From Streptomyces longispororuber (GTDB lineage: Bacteria; Actinomycetota; Actinomycetes; Streptomycetales; Streptomycetaceae): a DNA stretch of 45,824 nt. How positions within the stretch are numbered: position 1 is the stretch's first letter; every line of letters starts with the position of its first letter. Location: contig NZ_JAMOLN010000059.1 in assembly GCF_024448165.1 (NCBI RefSeq), positions 1 through 45,824 of the forward strand. Direction: 5' to 3'. This document shows, in pieces, positions 16,040 through 24,035 of this stretch. Both the position numbers and the translations under genes were made by a program. The notes beneath the pieces were generated by a model. That model had not been told where the DNA came from. It saw nothing but the letters and a program-made list of their open reading frames with translations, and made no database searches.

Positions 16040-17299
16040 TCAGCGCGGCAGCAGCGCCCGCACGAACGCGTTGCTGAACCTCCCCGCCGGATCGAGCCGC
16101 CGCACGAGCGCGGCGAAGTCCGCCGCGTGCGGATAGCGGTCGGCGAGCCGGGCCGGATCGGCGGTGAACACCTTGCCCCAGTGCGGCCGGGGGGAGAACT
16201 CGCGCAGCCGGTCCTCGACCAGCGACACGACGGGCAGCACCCGCTCCGTCTCCGCCACCCACGTGAAGTGGAAGGCGACCGTGTCCCTGCCGTACGCCGG
16301 GCTCAGCCACTGCGTGTCCGCCGCCACGGTCCGCACCTCGCACACCTGGAGCACCGGCGCGATCCGGTCGCGGACGGCGTCGAGGGCGTGCAGCGCTGCC
16401 ACGGCGTGCTCGCGCGGCAGCAGGTACTCCGACTGCAGCTCGTCACCGTTGCTGGGGGTGAAACCGGCACGGAAGTGCGGCAGCCGCTCGTGCCAGGGGC
16501 CCGGCACCCCGAACTGCTCGGTGCAGTGCACGGCGTCCATCCCGGGCACCGGGTGCTGCGCCTCGACGGCGGGCTCGGCCCACGGGAAGTCGAGGCCCGC
16601 GGGCTGCCGCTGCTTCACCCACACCTGGTCGAACCGCGGCGCCCGCCATGTGGTGAACAGGCTGACGCTGTACGCGGCCGACGAGACCGCCCCGAAGTCG
16701 AGACCCTGGAAGGGAAGCTGCCCGAAGACGGACTGGGCCACGTCGAAGGAGGGCTCCACGTCGAGCGTGAGCGCCAGCACGACGCCGAGGGCGCCGAGCG
16801 AGACGACGGCGCCCTCGAACCCGGCGTCGCCGCGCGCCAGCGTCACCGTCTCGCCGTCCCCGGTGAGGATCTCCACGGCGCGGACGGCCTCGGCCAGCGA
16901 CCGGTTGGCGTTGCCGGAACCGTGCGTGCCCGTCGCCACGGACCCGGCGACCGAGATGTGCGGCAGCGACGCCATGTTCGGCAGGGCGAGACCGTGCTCG
17001 TGCAGCCGCGCGGCCAGCTCGGCGTAGCGCACGCCGCCGCCGACCCGGACGGTCCGCCCCTCGGTGTCGATCTCGATGCCCCCGGGCAGCGCGGCCAGCG
17101 ACACAAGGACGCCGTCCCGGTCCGCGTCCACGTCGGCGATCCGGTTGAACGAGTGGCCGCTGCCCAGAACCCGTATGTGCGGACTCCTGGCGACGAGCGC
17201 ACGCAGCGCGTCGACGGAGTCCGGGCGGTGCAGTCCGGCGGTGGAGAAGGTGATGTTGCGCGCCCAGTTGGTGGGCGCGGTGGATGCGGTGTCGCGCAC
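16040..17299 (-). CDS. aldO: Alditol oxidase (FAD-linked, AldO-like)
   Basis: A 419-residue vanillyl-alcohol-oxidase-family flavoenzyme, matching the length of S. coelicolor AldO (about 418). It oxidises the terminal alcohol of alditols such as xylitol and sorbitol to aldoses, giving H2O2. GSGHSFN contains His49, the predicted covalent FAD ligand. The FAD domain includes GVRYAELAARL and VAGSVATGTHGSG. The catalytic residues known from AldO are present: Glu and Arg in CEVRTVAADTQWLSPAYGRD and Lys in HWGKVFT. Start is GTG 17299 with AAAGGCA upstream. It is a single gene between the ROK and LacI genes, so a link to sugar metabolism is plausible. Confidence 0.93.
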   Translation of the reverse strand: MRDTASTAPTNWARNITFSTAGLHRPDSVDALRALVARSPHIRVLGSGHSFNRIADVDADRDGVLVSLAALPGGIEIDTEGRTVRVGGGVRYAELAARLHEHGLALPNMASLPHISVAGSVATGTHGSGNANRSLAEAVRAVEILTGDGETVTLARGDAGFEGAVVSLGALGVVLALTLDVEPSFDVAQSVFGQLPFQGLDFGAVSSAAYSVSLFTTWRAPRFDQVWVKQRQPAGLDFPWAEPAVEAQHPVPGMDAVHCTEQFGVPGPWHERLPHFRAGFTPSNGDELQSEYLLPREHAVAALHALDAVRDRIAPVLQVCEVRTVAADTQWLSPAYGRDTVAFHFTWVAETERVLPVVSLVEDRLREFSPRPHWGKVFTADPARLADRYPHAADFAALVRRLDPAGRFSNAFVRALLPR

Positions 17300-17368
17300 G
17301 TCACTGCCTTTCTGCGAGGTCGACCTACCGCCGATTGGATCACGCCACCCCACCCCCACCCTCCACAC

Positions 17369-17386
17369 GCGCCCCATCAGGGGCGC
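17369..17386. terminator. Hairpin after the LacI gene
   Basis: GCGCCCC (17369-17375), loop ATCA, GGGGCGC (17380-17386): 7-bp perfect stem. It lies between the end of the importer-LacI operon and aldO, embedded in a copy of the dispersed repeat. Likely ends the importer operon. Confidence 0.5.
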
Positions 17387-17420
17387 GGGGAACGGCGCGA
17401 GAAGCCCCACCGGCCGGCAG
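17379..17420. repeat. Dispersed palindromic element, half copy
   Basis: AGGGGCGCGGGGAACGGCGC followed by GAGAAGCCCCACCGGCC matches the right arm of the elements at 23857 and 32095. Only one arm is present here. Confidence 0.65.
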
Positions 17421-17428
17421 CCCGCCAC

Positions 17429-18472
17429 CTACGCGGACGCCCGCCGCACCAACTCCGTAGGAAGTATCACGGCGGCCGGATCCTCCCCCCCGATCTGCGC
17501 CAGCAGCACCCGCACCATCTCCGCACTGATCCGATCCCACGGCTGCCGGATCGTCGTGAGCGCGGGCTCCGTCGTCAGCGCCGCAGGCGAGTCGTCGAAG
17601 CCGCCCACCGCGACGTCCTCAGGAACCCGTCGGCCGGCCTTCTGGAGCGCCGACATCACGCCCTGCGCCATGAGGTCCGAGGCGACGAACACCGCGTCGA
17701 AGTCCGGTGCGCGGTCCAGGAGCCGGGCCGCAGCGGACTCGCCGCCCGCCCGGCTGTAGTCACCGGACACGATCAGGTCCTCGTCGACCGGGAGCCCGGC
17801 CTCCGCGAGCACCTCGCGGTACCCGGCGAGCCGGTCCACACCGCCCGGCAGGTCCAGCGGCCCCGCCACCGTGGCGACGCGGCGCCGGCCGAGCGACAGC
17901 AGGTGGCGCACCATGTCCCGCGCCCCGTCCCGGTCGTCCGCCGCGACATAGCTGACCTTCGACGCCGACGAACCGGGCCCGATCGGCTTGCCGCAGGACA
18001 CCAACGGCACGCCCGCCTCGCGGAGTTCGGCCGCGACCGGGTCGCCGGAGTGGGACGAGACGAGCAGCACCCCGTCGACGTGGCCCGCCGTGATGTAGCG
18101 GGTGATGCGGCGCCGCTCGTCCGGCGTCCCCGCGATCATCAGCAGCAGCGGAATGTCGTGCGCGGCCAGCGCCGACGTGCAACCCCGCAGCAGCACGTTG
18201 AAGTTGGGGTCCTCGAAGAACCTCTCCTGGGGCTCCGTCAGCAGGAAGCCGACCGAGTCGGACCGTCCGGTGATGAGCGAACGCGCGTGCCGGTTCACCA
18301 CGTAACCCGTCTTGCGGATCGCCGCGTTGACCGCTTCCTGGGCCGCCGGGCTGACGTAGTGCCCGCCGTTCAGGACGCGTGAGACGGTGCCGCGCGAGAC
18401 GCCCGCCTCGCGCGCCACGTCGTGGATCGTCGGCGGCCGTCGCCGACCGCCCCCCGTGGTGCTCATGGTCAT
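17429..18472 (-). CDS. LacI-family transcriptional repressor
   Basis: A 347-residue LacI regulator. The N-terminal helix-turn-helix and hinge are TIHDVAREAGVSRGTVSRVL, and the periplasmic-binding-protein fold fills about 70-340 (VAVGGFDDSPAALTTEPALT). The start ATG 18472 overlaps the permease stop in ATGA, so it is the last gene of the importer operon and autoregulated if it binds the operator upstream. The best candidate sites are CTGTGAGCGTTCACAG at 21689 and a weaker one at 21779, controlling importer and GH42. Inducer is probably a galacto-oligosaccharide (inference from neighbours). Confidence 0.92.
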   Translation of the reverse strand: MTMSTTGGGRRRPPTIHDVAREAGVSRGTVSRVLNGGHYVSPAAQEAVNAAIRKTGYVVNRHARSLITGRSDSVGFLLTEPQERFFEDPNFNVLLRGCTSALAAHDIPLLLMIAGTPDERRRITRYITAGHVDGVLLVSSHSGDPVAAELREAGVPLVSCGKPIGPGSSASKVSYVAADDRDGARDMVRHLLSLGRRRVATVAGPLDLPGGVDRLAGYREVLAEAGLPVDEDLIVSGDYSRAGGESAAARLLDRAPDFDAVFVASDLMAQGVMSALQKAGRRVPEDVAVGGFDDSPAALTTEPALTTIRQPWDRISAEMVRVLLAQIGGEDPAAVILPTELVRRASA

Positions 18473-19377
18473 GACTTTACGGCCCCCGACAGCAGGTCGA
18501 GGCTCCAGAACCGCTGGATCACCAGGAACAGCGCGATGAGCGGAACGATCGCCAGGAACGCACCGGTGATCACCAGCGTGTACAGCGCCGGAGTGTTCGC
18601 GCCCTGTTCGAGGAGCGTGAACAGACCGAGCGTGATCGGGAACTTCTCGTCGTCGCTGAGCATGATGTAGGGGAGCAGGAAGTTGTTCCAGACCGCGACG
18701 AACTGGAACAGGAACACCGTCACCAGACCCGGCACCATCATCGGCAGCGCGACCCGCGTGAAGATCCGCCACTCGCCGGCCCCGTCCATCCGGCCGGCCT
18801 CCACCACATCGGGCGGCACGGCGGCGGCGGCGTAGATCCGCGCGAGGTAGATGCCGTACGGGGAGAGGACGAGCGGCAGCAGCACCGACAGGTACGAGTC
18901 GGTCAGGTCGGCCTTCGCGAGGAGCAGGTACTGGGGGACCGCCAGGATCACCGGCGGCATCAGCACCCCCGCCATCAGCACGTTGAAGATCGACTCACGG
19001 CCGCGGAAGCGGTACACCGCCAGGGCGTAGCCGCTCAGCGCCGACACCGCCGTCGACAGGAGCGCGCCCACCCCCGCGTACAGGGCCGAGTTCGCCATCC
19101 ACTTCCAGTAGACGCCGTCCCGGTACGCCGACAGGTCCTTGAGGTTGTCGGTGAAACCGGAGCCGGGCAGGAACGTGAAGCTGGAGAAGAGCTCGCTGCC
19201 CGACTTCGTCGACGCGATCACCACCCAGGCCACGGGCAGCAGGCAGTACAGGGCCCCGAGGAGCAGCACGGCCGTCGGGGCCAGGGCGATCCGGCGGCGC
19301 AGCGGCGGCGCCTGCGCGGTGCCGGGCGTGGTGCCGGCGGCGGGGGCCGCCTTGCGGACGGCGACGGAAGAGCTCAT
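18469..19377 (-). CDS. Carbohydrate ABC transporter permease (MalG type)
   Basis: A 302-residue inner-membrane permease with six predicted spans and the MalG/CUT1 EAA-loop region (VVEAGRMDGAGEWRIFTRVA) that contacts the ATPase. The C terminus IQRFWSLDLLSGAVKS is typical of sugar permeases. The start overlaps the upstream permease stop in ATGA, and the stop overlaps the LacI start. Together with the MalF-type permease and the binding protein it would form an oligosaccharide importer. No ATPase gene is in the operon, so a shared MsiK-like ATPase is expected, as for other Streptomyces CUT1 systems. Confidence 0.93.
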   Translation of the reverse strand: MSSSVAVRKAAPAAGTTPGTAQAPPLRRRIALAPTAVLLLGALYCLLPVAWVVIASTKSGSELFSSFTFLPGSGFTDNLKDLSAYRDGVYWKWMANSALYAGVGALLSTAVSALSGYALAVYRFRGRESIFNVLMAGVLMPPVILAVPQYLLLAKADLTDSYLSVLLPLVLSPYGIYLARIYAAAAVPPDVVEAGRMDGAGEWRIFTRVALPMMVPGLVTVFLFQFVAVWNNFLLPYIMLSDDEKFPITLGLFTLLEQGANTPALYTLVITGAFLAIVPLIALFLVIQRFWSLDLLSGAVKS

Positions 19378-20300
19378 CGGGCTTCCTCCTGCTTGGTACG
19401 GGAGTTCGCGGCGCGCAGGAACCCGAAGGAGAGGACGAGGGTCACGACCGCGATGAGCACGGCGGTGGCGGCGGCCGAGTAGATGTCACCCTTCACGAAC
19501 GCGTCCTGGTAGACCCGCATCAGCGGGCTCCACGTCGTGGACAGGGCGTTGGTGAGCGGCTTCAGGGTCGTCGGCTCGTTGAAGACCTGGAGCGTCGCGA
19601 TGATCGAGAAGAAGGCGGTCAGGACCAGCGAGGGCGCCACCATCGGGATCTTGACGCGCAGCGCGATCTGGAGCTGCGAGCAGCCGTCGAGCCGCGCCGC
19701 CTCGTAGACCTCGGCGGGGATCGCGCGCAGCGCCGTGTAGATCACGATCATGTTGAAGCCGGTGCCGCCCCAGACCGCGATGTTCGCCATCGCCCCGTAC
19801 AGCGGCCCGCCGTCCAGCAGGTCCGGCTGCGGCAGTCCCAGCTTGTCCAGGAGGAAGTAGAAGGGGCTGACGTCCGGCAGGTACAGGAAGCCCCACATCA
19901 TCGCCGCCACCACGCCCGGGATCGCGTACGGCAGGAAGATCGCCAGCCGGGTGAACGGGGCCAGGCGCACCCGGTCCGCGTCCAGCATCAGCGCGAAGAC
20001 CAGCGCGAGGCCGAGCATCACCGGGACGACGATCGCGCCGTAGCCGAGGATCCGCAGCGCGCCGTGCAGCAGCTCGGAGTCGGTGACGGCGTCGGTGTAG
20101 TTGGCCAGGCCCGCCCACACCTCCGAGCGGGCGCCCCGGCCGAGGCCGAGGCCCTTGACCTCGACCTTGTGCAGGCTGAGCCAGATCGCGTACCCGATGG
20201 GCAGCGCGAAGAAGAGCGCGAAGAGGATCCCGGCGGGAAGGAGGAAGCCGTACGGGGCGCTCTTGACCCCGTACGACTGCCGGGTCTTGCGAGAGGTCAC
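19374..20300 (-). CDS. Carbohydrate ABC transporter permease (MalF type)
   Basis: A 308-residue permease with about six membrane spans, first at SAPYGFLLPAGILFALFFAL. The EAA loop is EVYEAARLDGCSQLQIALRV. GTG 20300 is the start, overlapping the binding-protein stop in GTGA. The frame is open upstream inside the binding-protein gene but this is not translated sequence of the same protein. Second gene of the binding protein - MalF - MalG - LacI operon. Substrate inferred from the flanking galactanase and galactosidase genes. Confidence 0.93.
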   Translation of the reverse strand: MTSRKTRQSYGVKSAPYGFLLPAGILFALFFALPIGYAIWLSLHKVEVKGLGLGRGARSEVWAGLANYTDAVTDSELLHGALRILGYGAIVVPVMLGLALVFALMLDADRVRLAPFTRLAIFLPYAIPGVVAAMMWGFLYLPDVSPFYFLLDKLGLPQPDLLDGGPLYGAMANIAVWGGTGFNMIVIYTALRAIPAEVYEAARLDGCSQLQIALRVKIPMVAPSLVLTAFFSIIATLQVFNEPTTLKPLTNALSTTWSPLMRVYQDAFVKGDIYSAAATAVLIAVVTLVLSFGFLRAANSRTKQEEAR

Positions 20301-21622
20301 TCGGCGACCTCGAAGCCCTGCTTCTTCATGTCGGCGACGGTCGCGTCCTGCATCTTCGTGAGAGCGTCGCCGAAGTCCGACTTGTTCTTCGCGGCGGCGG
20401 CGAAGGCGTCCTTGAAGGTGGCGTACGCGACGTTCACGTTCGGGCCCCAGGCCGCGGGCGCCGTCGTCTTCGCGATCTTCTGGGCCTGCGGGTAGAAGTC
20501 GGCCTGGTTCGAGAAGTACGCCGGCGGCTCCTGGAACGCACCGCTGAGCTGGGCGTCCGTGGCGGCCGGGTAGATGCCGCTCTCCTTCGCGAGCGCGGTC
20601 AGCGCCGCCTTGTCGGTGTTGAGCCACGCGGCGAACTTCGCGGCGGCCGCCCGGTGCTTGCTGTCGGTCGTGACGGCGGTCGACGAACCGCCCCAGCTGC
20701 CGGTCGCGTTCGACGAGGCGTCCCACTGGGGGAGCGGGGCCATGGCCCACTTGCCCTTGGTGTCGGGCGCGGCGGTGGTCAGCGTGCCCGGCGCCCACAC
20801 GGCGGACACCCAGGCGATCTGCTTGCCGGTGTTGAGCGCCTTGTTCCAGGCCGGGGTGTACATCGGCTGGTTGTCGACGGCGCCCTCCTTGACGAGCCCG
20901 CCCCAGAAGTCGGCGACCTTCTTCGTCGCCGCGTCGTCGATGCCGACCTTCCACTTGTCGCCGGAGGCGGTCCACCACTTCGCGCCCGCCTGCTGCGCGA
21001 GGCCCGCGAAGAGCCCGGAGTCATTGGCGGAGAAGGTCGTCAGGTCCTTGTCCGGGGCCTTCTTCTTCAGCGCGCGGGCGGTCTCGGCGAACTCGTCCCA
21101 GGTGCCCGGGACCTCGAGCCCGTACTTCTTGAACAGGTCCGCGCGGTAGTAGAACATCATCGGCCCCGAGTCCTGCGGGATCGCGTACAGCGCGTCCGTG
21201 CCCAGGGTGGCCTGCTGCCAGATGCCGTCCGCGAACTTCCCCTTCAGGTCGCCCGCGTCGCCCGATATGTCGGCGAGGGCGTCGTTGCTGACGAGGGTGG
21301 GCAGGGCCTGGTACTCGGCCTGCACCAGGTCGGGCGCCTTCTTCGCCTTGTGCGCGGTCAGGATCTTGGTGACCAGGGTGTCACCGGACGCCTGCTTCTT
21401 GACGGTGACCTTGATCTGCTGCTTCTTGCCCGGCCCCTTGTTCCACAGGTCGACGACCTTGTCCATGTTCGGGGTCCAGGTCCAGTACGTCAGGTTCGCC
21501 GGACCGGAGGCGTCCTGGGTGTCGCTGTCGTCGGACGAGCCGCAGGCGGCGAGTGCCGAGGCGCCGAGGACGACCGCCGTGGCGGTGGCGACGAGGCGGC
21601 GGTGCTGCTTCGTGAATGGCAT
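20297..21622 (-). CDS. Extracellular sugar-binding lipoprotein of ABC importer
   Basis: A 441-residue CUT1 solute-binding protein. The signal peptide ends in the lipobox ALAAC with Cys27 as the lipidation site, followed by a Ser/Asp-rich linker (GSSDDSDTQD). The mature part is a type 1 extracellular binding fold (LTYWTWTPNMDKVVDLWN, then YAIPQDSGPMMFYYRADLFK). It would be anchored on the outer face of the membrane and feed the MalF/MalG-type permeases. GGGAGA precedes ATG 21622. First gene of the operon; its promoter at 21703-21731 is overlapped by a LacI-type operator. Confidence 0.94.
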   Translation of the reverse strand: MPFTKQHRRLVATATAVVLGASALAACGSSDDSDTQDASGPANLTYWTWTPNMDKVVDLWNKGPGKKQQIKVTVKKQASGDTLVTKILTAHKAKKAPDLVQAEYQALPTLVSNDALADISGDAGDLKGKFADGIWQQATLGTDALYAIPQDSGPMMFYYRADLFKKYGLEVPGTWDEFAETARALKKKAPDKDLTTFSANDSGLFAGLAQQAGAKWWTASGDKWKVGIDDAATKKVADFWGGLVKEGAVDNQPMYTPAWNKALNTGKQIAWVSAVWAPGTLTTAAPDTKGKWAMAPLPQWDASSNATGSWGGSSTAVTTDSKHRAAAAKFAAWLNTDKAALTALAKESGIYPAATDAQLSGAFQEPPAYFSNQADFYPQAQKIAKTTAPAAWGPNVNVAYATFKDAFAAAAKNKSDFGDALTKMQDATVADMKKQGFEVAE

Positions 21623-21688
21623 GGCTGGATGTCTCCCTGACCGAAGTCCCTGACCGGGGAACTGGACGGTGGCCGTATGGTTCAGGCT

Positions 21689-21704
21689 CTGTGAGCGTTC
21701 ACAG
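21689..21704. promoter_or_regulatory. LacI-type operator O1
   Basis: CTGTGAGCGTTCACAG has perfect 6-base arms and the central CG characteristic of LacI-family operators. It overlaps the -10 and predicted start point of the binding-protein promoter, a textbook repression position. Confidence 0.8.
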
Positions 21705-21731
21705 TAGAGAAACATCCTGGACACTTGTCAA
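21703..21731 (-). promoter_or_regulatory. Predicted promoter of the importer operon
   Basis: Read on the minus strand: TTGACA (21731-21726), 17-base spacer, TCTACT (21708-21703). The -35 is a consensus hexamer; the -10 matches four of six. Its -35 overlaps that of the divergent GH42 promoter. Confidence 0.6.
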
Positions 21732-21754
21732 TGGTTGTTGCTGTGCGGTTATGT
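21725..21754 (+). promoter_or_regulatory. Predicted promoter of the GH42 gene
   Basis: TTGTCA (21725-21730), 18-base spacer, TTATGT (21749-21754), giving a leader of about 60 bases before ATG 21822. The -35 shares bases with the importer promoter on the other strand. Confidence 0.45.
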
Positions 21755-21778
21755 TGGCTCAGTGCCGCCGTCAGAGTG

Positions 21779-21792
21779 TGTGCACGTTCCCA
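21779..21792. promoter_or_regulatory. Possible second LacI-type operator O2
   Basis: TGTGCACGTTCCCA agrees with the core of O1 (TGTGAGCGTTCACA) at 11 of 14 positions including the central CGTTC. It lies downstream of the predicted GH42 start point. Centre-to-centre distance to O1 is about 89 bases. Confidence 0.45.
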
Positions 21793-21821
21793 AATTGATC
21801 GATCTCCCTTGGGGGTACCTC

Positions 21822-23819
21822 ATGGCGCGGCTCGCCTTCGGCGGCGACTACAACCCCGAGCAGTGGCCGGAATCCGTGTGGCACGAGGACGTCCGCCTCA
21901 TGCGGGAGGCCGGCGTGACGACGGTGAGCGTCGGGATCTTCTCCTGGGCCCTGCTCGAACCGGCGCCCGGCACCTACGACTTCGGCTGGCTCGACCGGAT
22001 CGTCGACCTGCTGCACGAGAACGGCATCGCGGTCGACCTCGGCACCCCCACCGTCGCCCCGCCCAAGTGGTTCTACGACCAGAACCCCGACGCCCTCCCC
22101 GTCACCGAGGACGGCACCCGCCTCGCCTTCGGCTCGCGCGGCGCCATCTGCCACAGCAACCAGGCCTACCGGGACGCCTCCACCCGCATCACCGAGCAGC
22201 TCGCCCGCCGCTACGGCAAGCACCCGGCGGTCGTGATGTGGCACGTCCACAACGAGTACGGCGTCCCGGTCAGCGCCTGCTACTGCGAGAACTGCGCCGC
22301 CCACTTCCGGCGCTGGCTCGCCGCGACCTACGACACCGTGGAGAACGTCAACCACGCCTGGGGCACCGCGTTCTGGGGCCAGCGCTACGGCTCGTTCGAG
22401 GAGATCGACCCGCCGCGCCTGACCCCCACCGTCGGCAACCCGGCCCAGAAGCTCGACCACAAGCGCTTCGCCGATGCCACCATGCGCGAGAACTTCGTGC
22501 GCGAGCGCGACGTCCTGCACCGCCTCGCCCCCGGCATCCCGGTCACCACCAACTTCATGACCGCCCTCAGCCAGTGCGACTCCGTCGACTACTGGGCCTG
22601 GGGCCGCGAGGTCGACATCGTCACCAACGACCACTACCTGATCACCGACGGCCGCCGTACGCACGTGAACCTGGCGATGGCCGCCGACCTGACCCGGTCC
22701 GTGGCGGGCGGCGACCCCTGGCTGCTCCTGGAGCACTCCACGTCCGGCGTGAACTGGCAGGCCCGCAACCCGGCGAAGGCCCCGGGCCAGATGGCCCGCA
22801 ACTCCCTCGGTCACGTGGCGCGCGGCTCCGAGGGCGCCATGTTCTTCCAGTGGCGGCAGTCGCGGCGCGGCGCCGAGAAGTTCCACTCGTCGATGCTGCC
22901 GCACGCCGGGACGGACTCGCGGGTCTGGCGCGAGGTGTGCGAACTCGGCTCGTTCGTAGGGGAGTTGGCGCCCGTCGAAGGCGCCCGCACGGTCGCCGAC
23001 GTGGCCATGCTGTGGGACTGGCAGTCGTGGTGGGCGCAGAGCCTGGAGTGGCGCCCCAGCGAGGACCACGACGCCCGCGAGCGCGCCGACTCCTACTACG
23101 AGGCCCTCTACGACCGCCACCTCACGGTCGACTTCGCCCACCCGGAGGCCGACCTGTCGGCCTACCCGATGGTCGTCGTCCCCGCGCTCTACCTCGCGAC
23201 CGAGGCCGCCGCCCTGAACCTCCGCGAGTACGTCGAGAACGGCGGCACGCTCGTCGTCTCCTACTTCTCCGGCATCGTCGACGAGCACGACGCCGTGCAC
23301 GAGGGCCCGTACCCGGGCGCCTTCCGTGACGTGCTCGGGCTCACCGTCGAGGAGTTCTCCCCGCTCCTCGCGGGGGAGACGGTCCGGCTGTCCGGGCCCG
23401 ACGGGGCCGAGCTGACCGGTGACGTCTGGACGGAGTTCGTCGTGCCCCGCGGCGCCGAGACCGTCTGGACGTACGCGGACGGCCTCGCGGCGGGCCGCCC
23501 GGCCGTCACCCGGCACCGCTTCGGCGCGGGCACGGCCTGGTACGTCTCCACGCGGCTGCCCGCGGCGGCGCTCGACGTGATCCTGGGTGCGGCGGGCGAC
23601 GACGCCGGGGTCGAGGCGCGGCCCGAGGTGCCGCGGGACGTGGAGGTCGTGACGCGCTCGGGCGCCTCCGGCACGTACGTCTTCGCGATCAACCACACCG
23701 GCGACGACGTCAAGGTCCCGGCGCGCGGCACCGAACTCCTCACCGGGGAGCGGGTGTCCGGGCAGGTGGGGGTGCCGGGCGGCGCGGTGCGCGTGGTGCG
23801 CCTGGACGAGGCACCGTAA
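21822..23819 (+). CDS. Beta-galactosidase, glycoside hydrolase family 42
   Basis: A 665-residue GH42 enzyme. The TIM-barrel begins at once (LAFGGDYNPEQWPESVWHED). Acid/base is Glu145 (HVHNEYG), nucleophile Glu304 (LLLEHSTSGVNWQ). The zinc-site cysteines of the family are present: Cys110, Cys153, Cys155, Cys158 (CHSNQ and CYCENC). A trimerisation domain and a small beta domain follow. No signal peptide, so it acts in the cytosol on imported galacto-oligosaccharides. TTGGGGG 6 bases before ATG 21822 fixes the start. Divergent from the importer operon and followed by the GH53 galactanase, the same set as the B. subtilis gan genes. Confidence 0.95.
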   Translation: MARLAFGGDYNPEQWPESVWHEDVRLMREAGVTTVSVGIFSWALLEPAPGTYDFGWLDRIVDLLHENGIAVDLGTPTVAPPKWFYDQNPDALPVTEDGTRLAFGSRGAICHSNQAYRDASTRITEQLARRYGKHPAVVMWHVHNEYGVPVSACYCENCAAHFRRWLAATYDTVENVNHAWGTAFWGQRYGSFEEIDPPRLTPTVGNPAQKLDHKRFADATMRENFVRERDVLHRLAPGIPVTTNFMTALSQCDSVDYWAWGREVDIVTNDHYLITDGRRTHVNLAMAADLTRSVAGGDPWLLLEHSTSGVNWQARNPAKAPGQMARNSLGHVARGSEGAMFFQWRQSRRGAEKFHSSMLPHAGTDSRVWREVCELGSFVGELAPVEGARTVADVAMLWDWQSWWAQSLEWRPSEDHDARERADSYYEALYDRHLTVDFAHPEADLSAYPMVVVPALYLATEAAALNLREYVENGGTLVVSYFSGIVDEHDAVHEGPYPGAFRDVLGLTVEEFSPLLAGETVRLSGPDGAELTGDVWTEFVVPRGAETVWTYADGLAAGRPAVTRHRFGAGTAWYVSTRLPAAALDVILGAAGDDAGVEARPEVPRDVEVVTRSGASGTYVFAINHTGDDVKVPARGTELLTGERVSGQVGVPGGAVRVVRLDEAP

Positions 23820-23856
23820 CTCCGGCTCTTGCGATGTCGGGTGCGGGTTTCGTCGT

Positions 23857-23973
23857 GGCTGGTCGCGCAGTTCCCCGCGCCCCTGGAGGTGCGCACTTCG
23901 TGCGCCACCTCCATCAGGAGAAAGCGCGGCGAAGCCGCTGCTTCCAGGGGCGCGGGGAACTGCGCGAGAAGCC
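23857..23973. repeat. Dispersed palindromic element, full copy with apical hairpin
   Basis: A 24-bp perfect inverted repeat (23864-23887 and 23943-23966) encloses an apical hairpin: GGAGG, the conserved 18-mer TGCGCACTTCGTGCGCCA (23890-23907), CCTCC. Located in the 216-base gap between GH42 and GH53, where it could attenuate or process the transcript. Confidence 0.75.
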
Positions 23974-24035
23974 CCACCGGCCCGCACCCGCACAACACAC
24001 GGCAACACGGCAGACGCCCGACCGAAGGGACATCG

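Noticed and set aside
17317..17326. AGGTCGACCT palindrome upstream of aldO
   Set aside because: Only 10 bases with no extension; such short palindromes are expected by chance in this much sequence.
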